42,178 nt of DNA from Peribacillus acanthi (GCF_003073175.1 NZ_QBBX01000009.1:67846-110023), one strand, 5' to 3'. Shown: positions 25,066 through 34,713, counted from the stretch's first letter. Made by a program: numbers and translations. The notes: generated by a model not told the origin, from the sequence alone.

Positions 25066-26355
25066 TTGAAACTTACTTGGATCAAAAAAATCATCGGTGG
25101 AGTTCTCCTTGTTTCGCTCCTTTTCTTAGGTTTCAATAAACCATTTCAACAATATATTAGTATCCCTAAAAAATTGGTTTTATTTGAAGGAGAGACCATT
25201 CAATTTCCTAAAGCAGCACCTGTATCCGCTTCACTAAAAACTGGTTCTGGACTAGCTATTCAAAGTGGCGGTGATTCTTTAACACTTGATGCCGAAGCAC
25301 CTGGTACCAATCAATTACTTCTTGATTTTGCAGGTTTACCGGTTAAAAAAGTAGACGTTGAAGTCCTTAGAGACTTTAAAGTGATACCTGGAGGACAATC
25401 TATTGGTGTAAAACTTAATACAAAGGGTGTTTTAGTAGTAGGGCATCATTTGGTGGATACACTTAAAGGAAAGAAGTCACCAGGGGAAATTGCAGGTGTC
25501 CAAATTGGGGACATGATTACAGAAATCAATCAACATCAAGTGAAAAGAATGAATGAAGTTACGGAATTAGTGCAAAAAGCTGGTGAAGAAGGTAAGCCTC
25601 TTGACCTTATCATCACAAGAGAAAACAAGTCATTTGAAACAAAATTAACCCCATTAAAAGATAAAAATGAAAACATTTATAAGCTTGGTTTATACATCCG
25701 TGATTCAGCGGCTGGAATTGGAACCATGACATTTTATCATCCCCAAACGAAAAAATATGGCGCACTTGGCCACGTCATTTCAGATATGGATACAAAAATG
25801 CCTATAGTGGTTAAAGATGGCGAAGTGGTAAGATCAACTGTCACTTCAATTGAAAAAGGTAGCAATGGTGACCCTGGTGAAAAATTAGCTAGGTTCTCCC
25901 CTGATAAAGAAATTATCGGGAACATTAATAGGAACAGCCCGTTTGGTATTTTTGGAAAATTAAATCAATCCATTCCAAATGGTATTATGGATGAAGCGAT
26001 GCCAATCACGCTTTCTCATCAAGTTAAAGAAGGACCTGCACAAATACTGACTGTTGTAGATGGATCTCAAGTGGAGAAGTTCGATATTGAGATTGTAAGC
26101 ACAATCCCGCAAAAATTCCCAGCAATAAAAGGAATGGTCATTAAAGTGACTGATCCAAAATTATTAAAGAAAACAGGTGGAATCGTTCAAGGGATGAGTG
26201 GAAGTCCAATTGTCCAAAACGGAAAACTAGTAGGAGCAGTAACTCACGTATTCGTTAATGATCCTACAAGTGGTTATGGTGTTCATATTGAATGGATGCT
26301 AAACGAAGCTGGAATTAATATTTATGAAAAATCAACGATACCAAAAGCTAGCTAA
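25066..26355 (+). CDS. spoIVB: SpoIVB peptidase (S55 family)
   Basis: 429 residues from TTG 25066 behind AGGAG. A longer frame back to 24997 lacks a ribosome site. There is an N-terminal membrane anchor (about 7-22) and a PDZ domain (about 110-190: [13 protein letters not shown]). The serine peptidase domain has His236 in GALGHVISD and Ser378 in GMSGSP. With this start, both numbers agree with those I recall for the B. subtilis catalytic residues. SpoIVB is secreted from the forespore and cleaves SpoIVFA, which triggers pro-sigma-K processing in the mother cell. Confidence 0.95.
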   Translation: MKLTWIKKIIGGVLLVSLLFLGFNKPFQQYISIPKKLVLFEGETIQFPKAAPVSASLKTGSGLAIQSGGDSLTLDAEAPGTNQLLLDFAGLPVKKVDVEVLRDFKVIPGGQSIGVKLNTKGVLVVGHHLVDTLKGKKSPGEIAGVQIGDMITEINQHQVKRMNEVTELVQKAGEEGKPLDLIITRENKSFETKLTPLKDKNENIYKLGLYIRDSAAGIGTMTFYHPQTKKYGALGHVISDMDTKMPIVVKDGEVVRSTVTSIEKGSNGDPGEKLARFSPDKEIIGNINRNSPFGIFGKLNQSIPNGIMDEAMPITLSHQVKEGPAQILTVVDGSQVEKFDIEIVSTIPQKFPAIKGMVIKVTDPKLLKKTGGIVQGMSGSPIVQNGKLVGAVTHVFVNDPTSGYGVHIEWMLNEAGINIYEKSTIPKAS

Positions 26356-26356
26356 C

Positions 26357-26393
26357 AACTCAAAGGGTCGCTATCGGCCTTTTGAGTTTTTTC
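26357..26393 (+). terminator. Intrinsic terminator after spoIVB
   Basis: AACTCAAAGGG (26357-26367) pairs with CCTTTTGAGTT (26378-26388), including one G-U pair, followed by a T-run. Confidence 0.82.
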
Positions 26394-26482
26394 TTCTTGC
26401 AAGTATAGTATAAGTTAAAATTGTACTTTACCTCCGAAATATTTAAATAATCAATACGTCCTCAATATTTTTAGAAAGGATA

Positions 26483-26636
26483 TGTTACAATAGGAATAAT
26501 GATTTTTCGACAAATACTTTTCAATAATACGTAATAGGGCGAATTTCGTCGAAAAATAAAGGAAAACAGAGATAATTAAAGATTTTGGATATTTTTTAAA
26601 AAATAAAGAGGAATTATTCCGGCGTTGTCGAAAATT
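26483..26636 (+). promoter_or_regulatory. spo0A control region: 0A boxes, extended -10 and sigma-H-like promoter
   Basis: This holds the dual-promoter pattern known for spo0A. A sigma-A-type extended -10 TGTTACAAT lies at 26483-26491. 0A boxes (TGTCGAA) occur at 26506-26512 on the minus strand (TTCGACA), at 26547-26553 (CGTCGAA, one mismatch) and at 26626-26632 (perfect). A sigma-H-like promoter is AGGAATT (26609-26615) with GTCGAAAAT (26627-26635), 11 bp apart; its -10 overlaps the last 0A box. Autoregulation is inferred from B. subtilis. No gene is present in 26394-26688. Confidence 0.65.
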
Positions 26637-26688
26637 TTATACACAGAGAAAAAAAGAAAAAGTATGAGCTTTCGAGGAGGAAATCTGG

Positions 26689-27489
26689 GTGAACAAAGTT
26701 AAAGTTTGCATTGTTGATGATAATAAAGAGCTAGTAAGCTTATTAGAAGAATACATATCTTCCCAAGATGATATGGAAGTTATTGGTGTAGCGTACAATG
26801 GTCAGGACTGTTTAAGTATGCTACAGGTTTGTGAGCCAGATGTCCTTGTATTAGATATTATCATGCCACATTTGGACGGTTTAGCAGTACTGAGCAAAAT
26901 TCGTGAATTAAATAGAGCTTCTACTACAAATGTCATCATGTTAACTGCGTTCGGACAAGAAGATGTGACTAAGAAAGCTGTGGAATTGGGTGCGTCATAT
27001 TTCATCCTTAAACCATTTGATATGGAGAACCTAGGCAATCATATCCGTCAAGTCAGCAACAAGGGATCCCAGCTTGTTATGCAAAAGAAATCGGCCACTT
27101 CTACCTCGTATCGATCATCTTTTGAACCGAAAACTAAAAATCTTGATGCGAGTATTACTAGCATCATTCATGAAATTGGTGTACCTGCCCATATTAAAGG
27201 ATATTTATATTTAAGAGAAGCAATCTCTATGGTATATAACGATATTGAATTATTGGGATCTATTACTAAAGTCCTTTATCCGGATATAGCTAAGAAATAC
27301 AATACAACGGCCAGCCGTGTTGAAAGAGCGATCCGCCATGCTATTGAGGTCGCTTGGAGTCGTGGGAATATTGATTCAATTTCCTCTTTGTTTGGTTACA
27401 CGGTATCCATGTCTAAAGCAAAACCAACCAATTCAGAATTCATCGCAATGGTTGCCGATAAATTAAGATTAGAGCATAAAGCTTCATGA
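26689..27489 (+). CDS. spo0A: Sporulation master regulator Spo0A
   Basis: 266 residues from GTG 26689 behind GAGGAGG. The N-terminal receiver domain (1-125) has the acidic pocket D10/D11, the phosphoacceptor D56 ([13 protein letters not shown]) and the lysine of FILKPFD. A hinge (about 128-150) precedes the DNA-binding domain. Its effector helices are in [13 protein letters not shown] and the recognition region [26 protein letters not shown]. It receives phosphate from the Spo0F-Spo0B phosphorelay and binds 0A boxes such as those upstream. Confidence 0.98.
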   Translation: MNKVKVCIVDDNKELVSLLEEYISSQDDMEVIGVAYNGQDCLSMLQVCEPDVLVLDIIMPHLDGLAVLSKIRELNRASTTNVIMLTAFGQEDVTKKAVELGASYFILKPFDMENLGNHIRQVSNKGSQLVMQKKSATSTSYRSSFEPKTKNLDASITSIIHEIGVPAHIKGYLYLREAISMVYNDIELLGSITKVLYPDIAKKYNTTASRVERAIRHAIEVAWSRGNIDSISSLFGYTVSMSKAKPTNSEFIAMVADKLRLEHKAS

Positions 27490-27526
27490 GAGGGTAAGGA
27501 ATCCTGATTTCGACTATATATGATCA

Positions 27527-27575
27527 AGACACCACCATTGGATACTACAAGTTCCAATTTAGTGGTGTCTTTTTA
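27527..27575 (+). terminator. Intrinsic terminator after spo0A
   Basis: AGACACCAC (27527-27535) pairs perfectly with GTGGTGTCT (27562-27570) around a partly paired loop, followed by TTTTT. Confidence 0.88.
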
Positions 27576-27769
27576 ATATATAGAGAATCATTATAACAGA
27601 GCTCATAGTTAACAAAATTTCAGTTTTTTTAAAAATTAGCCACAAAAATGTTAATTTTTTCATTATAATATTCATATGATAGAGGTTTTTCGTAAACTTT
27701 GTTCCTTTTAAATTTAAACGTCTGACTTTGATTGTATAGATGGCACAGACTCTCACGAAAAGAGACATG

Positions 27770-27797
27770 CAACTGCCTGGAGTGGAGATCAACCGGC
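27770..27797 (+). repeat. Diverged half-copy of the GC-rich intergenic repeat
   Basis: 27775-27794 matches 39737-39756 at 17 of 20 positions without gaps (shared pattern GCCTGrAGyGGArATCAACC). It lies within the 397-bp non-coding gap 27490-27886, whose remainder is AT-rich. The GC-rich patch 27741-27800 can fold (CTCT 27750-27753 with AGAG 27761-27764; GGCA 27742-27745 with TGCC 27774-27777). Promoter-like TATGAT (27675-27680) lies upstream. Confidence 0.5.
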
Positions 27798-27886
27798 GAA
27801 CTAAATCCAATAATAAACATTAAAAAATCTTTACGGAATGAGCCTATAAAAATAAACTATTTTTCTTTAGGAAGGAAAGAGCGCGC

Positions 27887-29464
27887 GTGGAAATATTACA
27901 AAATGAACACTTTTCTCTCCATGAAGAAAAAGAGAAAATTTACATAAATGTATTTAAAGCTGGATATCCACTATTATTGTTAAACGCAGTTTTAAATAAT
28001 CATCCTAGGGTCTCTATTACAAAGTTCATGCAGCTAAAAGAAGCGATTACGCAAGCGAGTGGTGAATTGGTGGAAGTCGGGGAACTTAAACCTGAAATAG
28101 AATGTATCATTTCCAACGATGCGATGACGGTGAAGGTGAAAATCAATATTAATCAAGATGAACTAAATCAGAACTACGCAAATGTTGTATCAAAAGTGCT
28201 GGATATCCTACACTCGAACAATGTAAGAGAAGGAATTTTAGCTGATGTCTTACAACAAGAATTATGCTCAGTTAAAGAGATTGTAATTGCCAAGGGAATT
28301 GAACCCCAAGATGGAGAAGATGCAATTGTGAATCTTTATCAATGTTCTGAAAGAAAACCGACAATTAAGGATGACGGAAAAGCCGATTATTATGATATGA
28401 ATTTCATAGATGAAGTTAAAAAGGGAGACTTTTTAGGTGAAAAGATACCACCTACTGAAGGTAAGCCTGGTAAAACCGTAACTGGGGAAATCATTGTACC
28501 TAAAAAAGGTAGGGACAAAAAATTATTTTATGACCCACATTCCGTAGGGGAGTATCAGGAAGGGGGGAAGGTTATCCTTCGTGCTCTTCTTGATGGAGTA
28601 GTTGATTATCAAGCTGGCCGTTTAGTTGTAGGTGACCATCTGATTATTCAGGGGGATGTAGGGGTTGAAACGGGGAATATTGAGTTTCAAGGCAGCATCA
28701 CAATTAAGGGGATTGTTAAAGAGGGCTATTCAGTAAAGGCAACTAAAGATATCTCAATTATGAGTGAATTAGGCGTCAGTGGTATTAACAGAATTGAGTC
28801 ATTAAACGGGGATGTTTTTATAAAAGGCGGTATTTTTGGAAAAGGTTCCTCGGTAGTCAAAGCAGCCAAGAATATATTCGTGAAGTACACGAACGAAGCG
28901 ATATTAGAAGCCGGGGATAATATCAATATTGGATATTACTCAGTGGGAAGTGTGCTAAAAGCCAAAAATATTCTTACTGATGATAAAAATGGGAAATTAA
29001 TCGGTGGAATAATTGAAGCAACTGGGAGAATCCGTACGGGTGTTATTGGAAATAAATTAGAAAGAAAAACTATACTCAATGTTAGTGGATTTGATCGGGA
29101 AAAAATCCAACTGGAGTTAGAAAATATTATTTCCTCGTATAAAGAAATCGTTCAAGTTGTTGAGAAGTTGAAGAGAAAACTTGATATATTTGAAAGCTTT
29201 TTAGAGCAATTAAATGCACTTCAACATAGCCAATACATAGAAGTGAAAAGAGAATTTGATAAAAATATGATTGAAATTTTCCAATTCGAAGAACGAAAAA
29301 AATCTTTATTAGAGTTGCTTGAAACAAAAGGAGAAGGTGAAATTTCAATAGGATTAATCGCTTTCCCAGAAACATTGTTCAATATAAAAAATCTAAATAA
29401 AAGGCTGAACCATGCGACTAAAGGTACTTTTTATGCGCAAGGAAATTCATTACATTATGAGTAG
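27887..29464 (+). CDS. FapA/DUF342 family polymer-type beta-helix protein
   Basis: 525 residues from GTG 27887 behind AGGAAGGAAAG. Residues 1-150 form an N-terminal part of unclear fold. The FapA signature begins around residue 155 (DYYDMNFIDEVKKGDFLGEKIPPTEGKPGKTVTG). A right-handed beta-helix with glycine-rich repeats follows (about 230-395: GDVGVETGNIEFQGSITIKG, GDVFIKGGIFGKG, AKNIFVKY). A coiled coil spans about 405-490. There is no signal peptide. The family is linked to polar localisation in Vibrio and is widespread in sporulating Firmicutes without a known role. The name FapA should not be confused with the functional amyloid operon. It is transcribed with the GAF-protein gene 16 bp downstream. 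Confidence 0.85.
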   Translation: MEILQNEHFSLHEEKEKIYINVFKAGYPLLLLNAVLNNHPRVSITKFMQLKEAITQASGELVEVGELKPEIECIISNDAMTVKVKININQDELNQNYANVVSKVLDILHSNNVREGILADVLQQELCSVKEIVIAKGIEPQDGEDAIVNLYQCSERKPTIKDDGKADYYDMNFIDEVKKGDFLGEKIPPTEGKPGKTVTGEIIVPKKGRDKKLFYDPHSVGEYQEGGKVILRALLDGVVDYQAGRLVVGDHLIIQGDVGVETGNIEFQGSITIKGIVKEGYSVKATKDISIMSELGVSGINRIESLNGDVFIKGGIFGKGSSVVKAAKNIFVKYTNEAILEAGDNINIGYYSVGSVLKAKNILTDDKNGKLIGGIIEATGRIRTGVIGNKLERKTILNVSGFDREKIQLELENIISSYKEIVQVVEKLKRKLDIFESFLEQLNALQHSQYIEVKREFDKNMIEIFQFEERKKSLLELLETKGEGEISIGLIAFPETLFNIKNLNKRLNHATKGTFYAQGNSLHYE

Positions 29465-29479
29465 AATGGAGGGGTAAAG

Positions 29480-31270
29480 ATGTTGAAACAAGAGGATACA
29501 AAAGAAAAATTCAATATCATCCTTGAAGCTATTGAATTCTTTACCCAACGTTTCCATTTAGATTTAATTTTGGAATACAGTCTCTCATTTATGCGAAGAT
29601 TGTTGGAACTAGATCAAGCGATCCTTTTTGTGCGAAAAGATTGGGATTTGGTCCCTTTTAATAAAGAGGATTCGCATGTAAGTGAATCCTACGCAATTAG
29701 CCAGAAGCTAAATGATCTACCCCTGTATTACGGAAGAATTCTAACCAATGATATGGAATCCTACCTGCCGCTCGAAATGATTCATAACTACGATGCACAG
29801 ATTGCTGTTCCCCTAATAAATGATACCCACCTTATTGGACTGATTATTTCTAATGGAAAACAGAATGGAGTGCTAACTGAAGAAGATTTAGTTTACGCAG
29901 ATACACTCATGAAGTTAATGAATGTTTCAATTGAAACAAATCAAAGGTTGATTGATTTTAGAAAAGTTTGTAATAATCTCGATAATAAAATTTTTAATTT
30001 GTTTGTCATTAACCAAAGTACTAAAGCCCTTTTATCCCAGTTAAATTTAGAAAATCTATGTAATATCGCGACTGATGTTTTTAGTGAAGTGTCAGGAAGC
30101 AACGTGACTTCGTTCGGGCTATATGACTCCATATCCGATCATATCAAAATTATCGGTTATAAAAATGTGAATTCCTTCGATAGAATCTATGCAGAAATTA
30201 AGTTGAAGAAAAAAGTGTATCATAGTCAGAAAATCGTACTTCATATAAAGAAGGATAACGAGATTATTAAGGATTTATTTTCTAATTGGGAACAATTTGA
30301 GGAATTAGGAACTGAATATATTATTCTCATTGTTAAAGATTCAATTTTAGGACTAGTGACAATCGGTAAAACTCGAAATGGAGCACCTTATGATGACTCG
30401 ATATTTGAGCTAATTGAAACCCTTGCTGCCTCCACTTACATAGGAATAACTAATGCAATGCTGTTTGAAGAAATATCAACAAAACAAAGACAAGCAGAGA
30501 AGAAATTTGAATACTTAAATCTATTTAATCAACTTTCAAGAACAATCAATACTTGTGAAAGTTTATCTGAGCTATTTGAACTTTCTCTTCAGACTTTAGA
30601 ACTTGGCTTTGGAATACAGGAAGCATTTTTTGCGAAAAGAGATGAAAATGATTCGTTTTGCATTGAACAGTCTATTTCAACAGATTTGATCGGAAAACGT
30701 TTTTGTTTTAAAACGAAGATTAATCAAATGATTGTAGAATATCAATCATCGGCAATTACTCGCTATATGGCGGGGCAATGGATAGACAAAGAAAGAGATG
30801 GGATGAACTGCCTAATTGTTGTGCCATTTACAAGTCAACAAAAGATCTGTCAACCAGAAGAAGAAGGTGGCTCATACGTTTTAGTAATCACTCAAACCTC
30901 TAAAGTGGTGAATGAAGAAGAGTTATTGATTGTGGATACCTTGATACAAAATATGCGTCCAATCATTCATCATATGGAACTTTCATCAATAGCGAAAAAA
31001 AGTGAGAAAGATTTATTTATAGATGAATTAGAGTCTTCTTTGATGCGAAGAAAAGTCAATGAAGAGGAATTATTCGTTTTTTGGAGAAAAAAACAAAACT
31101 CTCCATTTGATGAATCCGATGCTGATAAAAACGAAAATGTTTTTAGTTTTTCGGGTTATGAATTTTTTCTAAGTACGAATCATCAGCCTCCTGAGGGAGA
31201 TGGTTGGAAGGTAATTATCAATCCGGAAAATCAAATAGAGGTTCTTCAATATCCCTATGCGGAAATATAA
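29480..31270 (+). CDS. Multi-GAF domain protein without output domain
   Basis: 596 residues with GGAGGGG ahead of the ATG. The first GAF-like domain lies at about 15-165 (AQIAVPLINDTHLIGLIIS then a terminal helix). A second lies at about 180-335 (YIILIVKDSILGLVTIGKTRNGAPYDDSIFELIETLAASTYIGI). A third, weaker one lies at about 350-510. Coiled-coil linkers join them. There is no kinase, GGDEF, EAL or DNA-binding region, so it probably acts through a partner, most likely the DUF342 protein encoded just upstream. It is predicted soluble and cytoplasmic. The ligand is unknown, and the domain calls rest on pattern recognition. Confidence 0.7.
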   Translation: MLKQEDTKEKFNIILEAIEFFTQRFHLDLILEYSLSFMRRLLELDQAILFVRKDWDLVPFNKEDSHVSESYAISQKLNDLPLYYGRILTNDMESYLPLEMIHNYDAQIAVPLINDTHLIGLIISNGKQNGVLTEEDLVYADTLMKLMNVSIETNQRLIDFRKVCNNLDNKIFNLFVINQSTKALLSQLNLENLCNIATDVFSEVSGSNVTSFGLYDSISDHIKIIGYKNVNSFDRIYAEIKLKKKVYHSQKIVLHIKKDNEIIKDLFSNWEQFEELGTEYIILIVKDSILGLVTIGKTRNGAPYDDSIFELIETLAASTYIGITNAMLFEEISTKQRQAEKKFEYLNLFNQLSRTINTCESLSELFELSLQTLELGFGIQEAFFAKRDENDSFCIEQSISTDLIGKRFCFKTKINQMIVEYQSSAITRYMAGQWIDKERDGMNCLIVVPFTSQQKICQPEEEGGSYVLVITQTSKVVNEEELLIVDTLIQNMRPIIHHMELSSIAKKSEKDLFIDELESSLMRRKVNEEELFVFWRKKQNSPFDESDADKNENVFSFSGYEFFLSTNHQPPEGDGWKVIINPENQIEVLQYPYAEI

Positions 31271-31314
31271 ATTAGTGTTTAAGATAAATTGACAGCTTTC
31301 GAAGGAGGAAGCCG

Positions 31315-32040
31315 ATGGACACTACAATGATTTTCGCCCATAGAGGCTCGGCAGGAACGCATCCGGAGAATACGATGATTTCATTCCAAGAAGCAGCACG
31401 AGTCGGTGCTGATGGGATAGAGTTAGATATCCAACTAACTAAAGATAACCAATTAGTTGTGATCCATGATGAAACGATAGATCGCACCACGAACGGTAAA
31501 GGTTTTGTTAAAGATTATACCCTGAATGAACTGAAGCAATTTAACGCTAGCTTCTCTTTTACATCTAAGTGGGGAAAAACATCTATCCCGACTTTAGAAG
31601 AAGTCCTTCAATGGATGCAAGGAAATAGTTTGCAATTGATTATAGAGTTGAAGAATACTCGTTTCCCGTATCCGGGGATGGAAGAAAAGGCGATTGCCTT
31701 AGTAAGGAAATATTCGATGCAAGACAGAGTAACATGGTCTTCGTTCAATCATTATAGTCTTGTGTATTGTTACCGACTTTCTCCTGATGTTGAAACAGCC
31801 CCGCTATATAGGGATGGTCTTTTTATGCCTTGGATCTACGCGCAATCTATCATGGCGAAGGCAATCCATCCGTCTATTAAAGCAGCACCAAACGATATCA
31901 TAAAAAAGGGAATGGAATCAGGAATTAAAGTTCGTCCATATACCATTAATGAAGAAAAACAAATGAAAGCTCTCTATGATATAAAATGTTCGGGAATTAT
32001 TACGGACTTTCCTAAAAAGGCTATCGATTTGCGGAAATAG
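31315..32040 (+). CDS. yqiK: Glycerophosphodiester phosphodiesterase (YqiK-like)
   Basis: 241 residues with GAAGGAGG ahead of the ATG. It is a TIM-barrel GDPD enzyme that hydrolyses glycerophosphodiesters to glycerol 3-phosphate and an alcohol. The catalytic HRG at the start (FAHRGSAGTHPENTMISF), the metal-binding ELDIQLTKD and the HDETIDRTTNGKG motif are all present, as is IIELKN. There is no signal peptide, so it is cytoplasmic. It lies upstream of yqzF and bkdR, as in B. subtilis. Confidence 0.92.
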   Translation: MDTTMIFAHRGSAGTHPENTMISFQEAARVGADGIELDIQLTKDNQLVVIHDETIDRTTNGKGFVKDYTLNELKQFNASFSFTSKWGKTSIPTLEEVLQWMQGNSLQLIIELKNTRFPYPGMEEKAIALVRKYSMQDRVTWSSFNHYSLVYCYRLSPDVETAPLYRDGLFMPWIYAQSIMAKAIHPSIKAAPNDIIKKGMESGIKVRPYTINEEKQMKALYDIKCSGIITDFPKKAIDLRK

Positions 32041-32060
32041 AATGGAATGAATCTCAAGTA

Positions 32061-32105
32061 AAAAAAGCTGTGTCAAAATCCAATCGGATTGACACAGCTT
32101 TTTTT
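32061..32105. terminator. Bidirectional terminator between yqiK and yqzF
   Basis: AAAAAAGCTGTGTCAA (32061-32076) and TTGACACAGCTTTTTT (32089-32104) pair, with an inner TCC/GGA extension across a 2-nt bulge. Runs on both sides serve both strands. Confidence 0.88.
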
Positions 32106-32337
32106 ACTTTTTAAATCTATCCTGGACTTTATTTCGTTTTCGGTCGCGGTGTAAAACAAATCCAGCTATAAACCCTATTCCACCAATGCAGAAAAAAAGT
32201 CCAGCAAGGAATTGGATCCATAGTGCAGGAAAGGGACTTTGTAATATCCCGAATAACATATCTCTCATAAGCTTAATTCCAAAAGCAGCAAGAGCTCCTG
32301 GTACAAATAAAATTAAAAACGCAATCAATCTATTCAT
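32104..32337 (-). CDS. yqzF: Small membrane protein YqzF (DUF2627)
   Basis: 77 residues with two hydrophobic helices (about 3-20 and 36-61) and a basic C-terminus, the normal size and layout of DUF2627. I chose ATG 32337 because AAGGG lies 8 nt upstream; an ATG at 32343 is only 2 nt from that site. It sits between yqiK and bkdR, as in B. subtilis, and is divergent from bkdR. Function is unknown. Confidence 0.8.
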   Translation of the reverse strand: MNRLIAFLILFVPGALAAFGIKLMRDMLFGILQSPFPALWIQFLAGLFFCIGGIGFIAGFVLHRDRKRNKVQDRFKK

Positions 32338-32494
32338 TTTCATTTCCCTTTCGACAAACTTCCTAATCGAAATTGTAAATTAATATCTATATTTGTCAAG
32401 GAACCAGGTTTGCTATATAGTTAAATTGCTATGAAAAAAAATTCATTCTATATGTGCAATTTTTTTCAAATACCCGTTTTTGGAGGGGTGTAAT

Positions 32495-34564
32495 GTGCAA
32501 AAAGTAATGATAGTTGGTGCTGGTAAAGGGGGCACAGCTATATTAAAAATATTATTAGAAACTGATTTTTTAAAAGTTGATGCAGTTATAGATCGAAACC
32601 GTGATGCTGAAGGTGTCACCCTGGCTAATCAACTAGGCATTAGGACGGATGTTGAATGGAAAGGGATTTTAGATGACAGCTTTGATATCGTCATTGAAGT
32701 GACCGGAAATATGACTGTATTTGAGGAAATTAGAGCTACAAAAAACAAAAATACAGTATTGGTACCTGGCACAGTAGCTTTCATATTAGCAAGACTTGTT
32801 GAAGAAAAAGAAGACTTGATTGAAAAGTTGAAAGAAGAATCCCATAAACGAGATTTAATCTTTAACTCAACAGAAGATGCGATGGTAGTCATCGATGTTA
32901 AAGGTAAAATTATCTTGTTCAATAAAAGTGCAGCAAGAATGATTGGACAAAACCAAAATGAAGCTTTGGGTAAAAATATTTTAGATATTATCCCATCCAG
33001 TAAATTACCAAGAATCCTTGAAACTAAAAGGGTTGAGGCAAACCAAGAACAAATCCTAGATAATGGGCTGAAAATCATAACGACAAGATTCCCGATTTTG
33101 AACGATGATGGCGATGTGATTGGTGCTTTCGCTGTGTTTAAGGATATTACCGAAGTCGTGAACCTAGCAGAAGAAATAACGAACCTTAAAGAAATCCAAA
33201 CTATGTTAGAAGCTATTATACAATCGAGTGATGATGCCATTTCTGTAGTAGATGAACAAGGGAGAGGAATTTTAATTAACCCTGCTTACTCTAGGATAAC
33301 TGGACTCACTCAAGATGAGGTCATCGGAAAACCGGCAACTGCAGATATATCCGAAGGTGAAAGTATGCATATGCAAGTTCTACAAACGAGAAGAGCTGTT
33401 CGTGGGGTAAAGATGCGGGTTGGGCCGTATAAAAAGGAAGTTATCGTAAACGTTGCCCCGATTATCGTCAATGGGAAATTAAAGGGAAGTGTCGGTGTCG
33501 TTCATGATATGTCTGAAATTAAAGAACTTACACAAGAATTGAACCGTGCTAGGCAGATCATTCGAACATTAGAAGCTAAATATTCGTTTGAAGATATTGT
33601 TGGGGATTCAGAAGAAATGCAATTAGCAAAGGATCAAGCGAAATTAAGTGCTAGGACACCAGCAACTGTTCTACTAAGAGGGGAATCAGGTACAGGAAAG
33701 GAATTGTTTGCACATGCTATTCACAACGGAAGTGACCGGAAATTCAACAAATTTGTAAGAGTAAACTGTGGAGCGATTTCGGAAACGTTACTTGAAAGTG
33801 AATTGTTCGGATACGAAGAAGGGGCATTTTCAGGAGCTAAAAGAGGCGGGAAAAGAGGTTTATTCGAAGAAGCTCATAATGGAAGTATTTTTCTAGATGA
33901 GATTGGAGAAATGTCTTTAACCATTCAGGTAAAATTACTAAGGGTTCTTCAAGAGCATGAGATTGTCCGTGTAGGTGGAACGAAACCGGTTCCTGTTAAT
34001 GTAAGGGTAATTGCTGCTACGAACTTGAACTTGGAAAAAGCGATTATGAACGGGAGTTTTAGAGAAGACTTATATTATCGTCTTAGTAGAATGCCTATTC
34101 ATATTCCGGCCTTGCGCCAAAGGAAAGAAGACATTCCTTCCCTGTGTACACATTTATTGCACAAGCTAAACCAGGAGTATGGAAGAAATATTGAAGGCAT
34201 GACAGAGCAGGCATTACGAAAACTAAAGGCATATGATTGGCCAGGGAACGTTAGGGAACTAGAAAATGTACTTGGAAGAGCAATGATCTTTATGAAATAT
34301 AATGAGATGGTAATTGATGAACATAATATTCCTGACTTCTTGCCTTCGTCAGATACACAACAGAAAAAAGAAACCTTTGAACTGGATCATCAAGGTCATT
34401 CATTAGCAGATTTAGTTGAAGGTTATGAAAAAAGAATCATCCAACAAACCTTGCGTAAAAATCAGGGAAATAAAACAGCTACTGCTAAAGAATTATCATT
34501 ATCCCTACGAAACCTCTATTATAAAATCGAAAAATTTAACATTGAAGAAAATAGCATGCAATAA
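32495..34564 (+). CDS. bkdR: Sigma-54-dependent activator BkdR
   Basis: 689 residues from GTG 32495, 6 nt after GGAGGGG; a TTG at 32480 lies before that site. An N-terminal Rossmann-like segment ([12 protein letters not shown], 1-105) is followed by two PAS domains (about 115-230 and 238-350). The AAA+ domain has Walker A GESGTGKE at 396-403, the sigma-54 contact loop GAFSGA at 443-448 (usual form GAFTGA) and FLDEIGEM. A Fis-type helix-turn-helix ends the protein ([20 protein letters not shown]). It activates the bkd operon downstream. The PAS or Rossmann domain may sense branched-chain metabolites. Confidence 0.94.
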   Translation: MQKVMIVGAGKGGTAILKILLETDFLKVDAVIDRNRDAEGVTLANQLGIRTDVEWKGILDDSFDIVIEVTGNMTVFEEIRATKNKNTVLVPGTVAFILARLVEEKEDLIEKLKEESHKRDLIFNSTEDAMVVIDVKGKIILFNKSAARMIGQNQNEALGKNILDIIPSSKLPRILETKRVEANQEQILDNGLKIITTRFPILNDDGDVIGAFAVFKDITEVVNLAEEITNLKEIQTMLEAIIQSSDDAISVVDEQGRGILINPAYSRITGLTQDEVIGKPATADISEGESMHMQVLQTRRAVRGVKMRVGPYKKEVIVNVAPIIVNGKLKGSVGVVHDMSEIKELTQELNRARQIIRTLEAKYSFEDIVGDSEEMQLAKDQAKLSARTPATVLLRGESGTGKELFAHAIHNGSDRKFNKFVRVNCGAISETLLESELFGYEEGAFSGAKRGGKRGLFEEAHNGSIFLDEIGEMSLTIQVKLLRVLQEHEIVRVGGTKPVPVNVRVIAATNLNLEKAIMNGSFREDLYYRLSRMPIHIPALRQRKEDIPSLCTHLLHKLNQEYGRNIEGMTEQALRKLKAYDWPGNVRELENVLGRAMIFMKYNEMVIDEHNIPDFLPSSDTQQKKETFELDHQGHSLADLVEGYEKRIIQQTLRKNQGNKTATAKELSLSLRNLYYKIEKFNIEENSMQ

Positions 34565-34589
34565 ATTTCATACCATGCAATTCATTGCA
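34555..34589 (+). promoter_or_regulatory. Candidate BkdR upstream activating sites
   Basis: CATGCAAT occurs twice (34555-34562 and 34574-34581). The second copy forms a perfect inverted repeat, TGCAAT-TC-ATTGCA (34576-34589). The sites lie 55-90 bp upstream of the -24/-12 promoter and begin inside the bkdR stop region. Confidence 0.55.
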
Positions 34590-34610
34590 AATTTTATCTC
34601 CCTGTAATTT

Positions 34611-34625
34611 ATGAAAACGTTTTAT
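34611..34625 (+). promoter_or_regulatory. Candidate catabolite-responsive element (cre)
   Basis: ATGAAAACGTTTTAT matches the CcpA consensus WTGNAANCGNWNNCW except for the penultimate C. It lies between the activator sites and the sigma-54 promoter, where CcpA could interfere with activation. Confidence 0.4.
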
Positions 34626-34643
34626 TTTATAAGTTTTTCATTT

Positions 34644-34659
34644 TGGCACGATACTTGCA
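34644..34659 (+). promoter_or_regulatory. Sigma-54 (-24/-12) promoter of the bkd operon
   Basis: TGGCAC-GATAC-TTGCA fits the sigma-L/sigma-54 consensus TGGCACN5TTGCW exactly, 55 bp ahead of the first gene and 80 bp after bkdR. Confidence 0.93.
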
Positions 34660-34713
34660 TATAAGAAATATGTTGAATAAAGTAACATTCGTAGAAAGGG
34701 TTGATGTCATAAT

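Noticed and set aside
27741-27800. Possible c-di-GMP-I (GEMM) riboswitch ahead of the FapA-like gene
   Set aside because: A GAAA-like loop and GCAAC are present, but the conserved aptamer core residues are missing. The patch is better explained as a relative of the GC-rich repeat.
32629-33240. 203-codon frame on the minus strand opposite bkdR
   Set aside because: A shadow of the PAS-domain coding region with no supporting signals.
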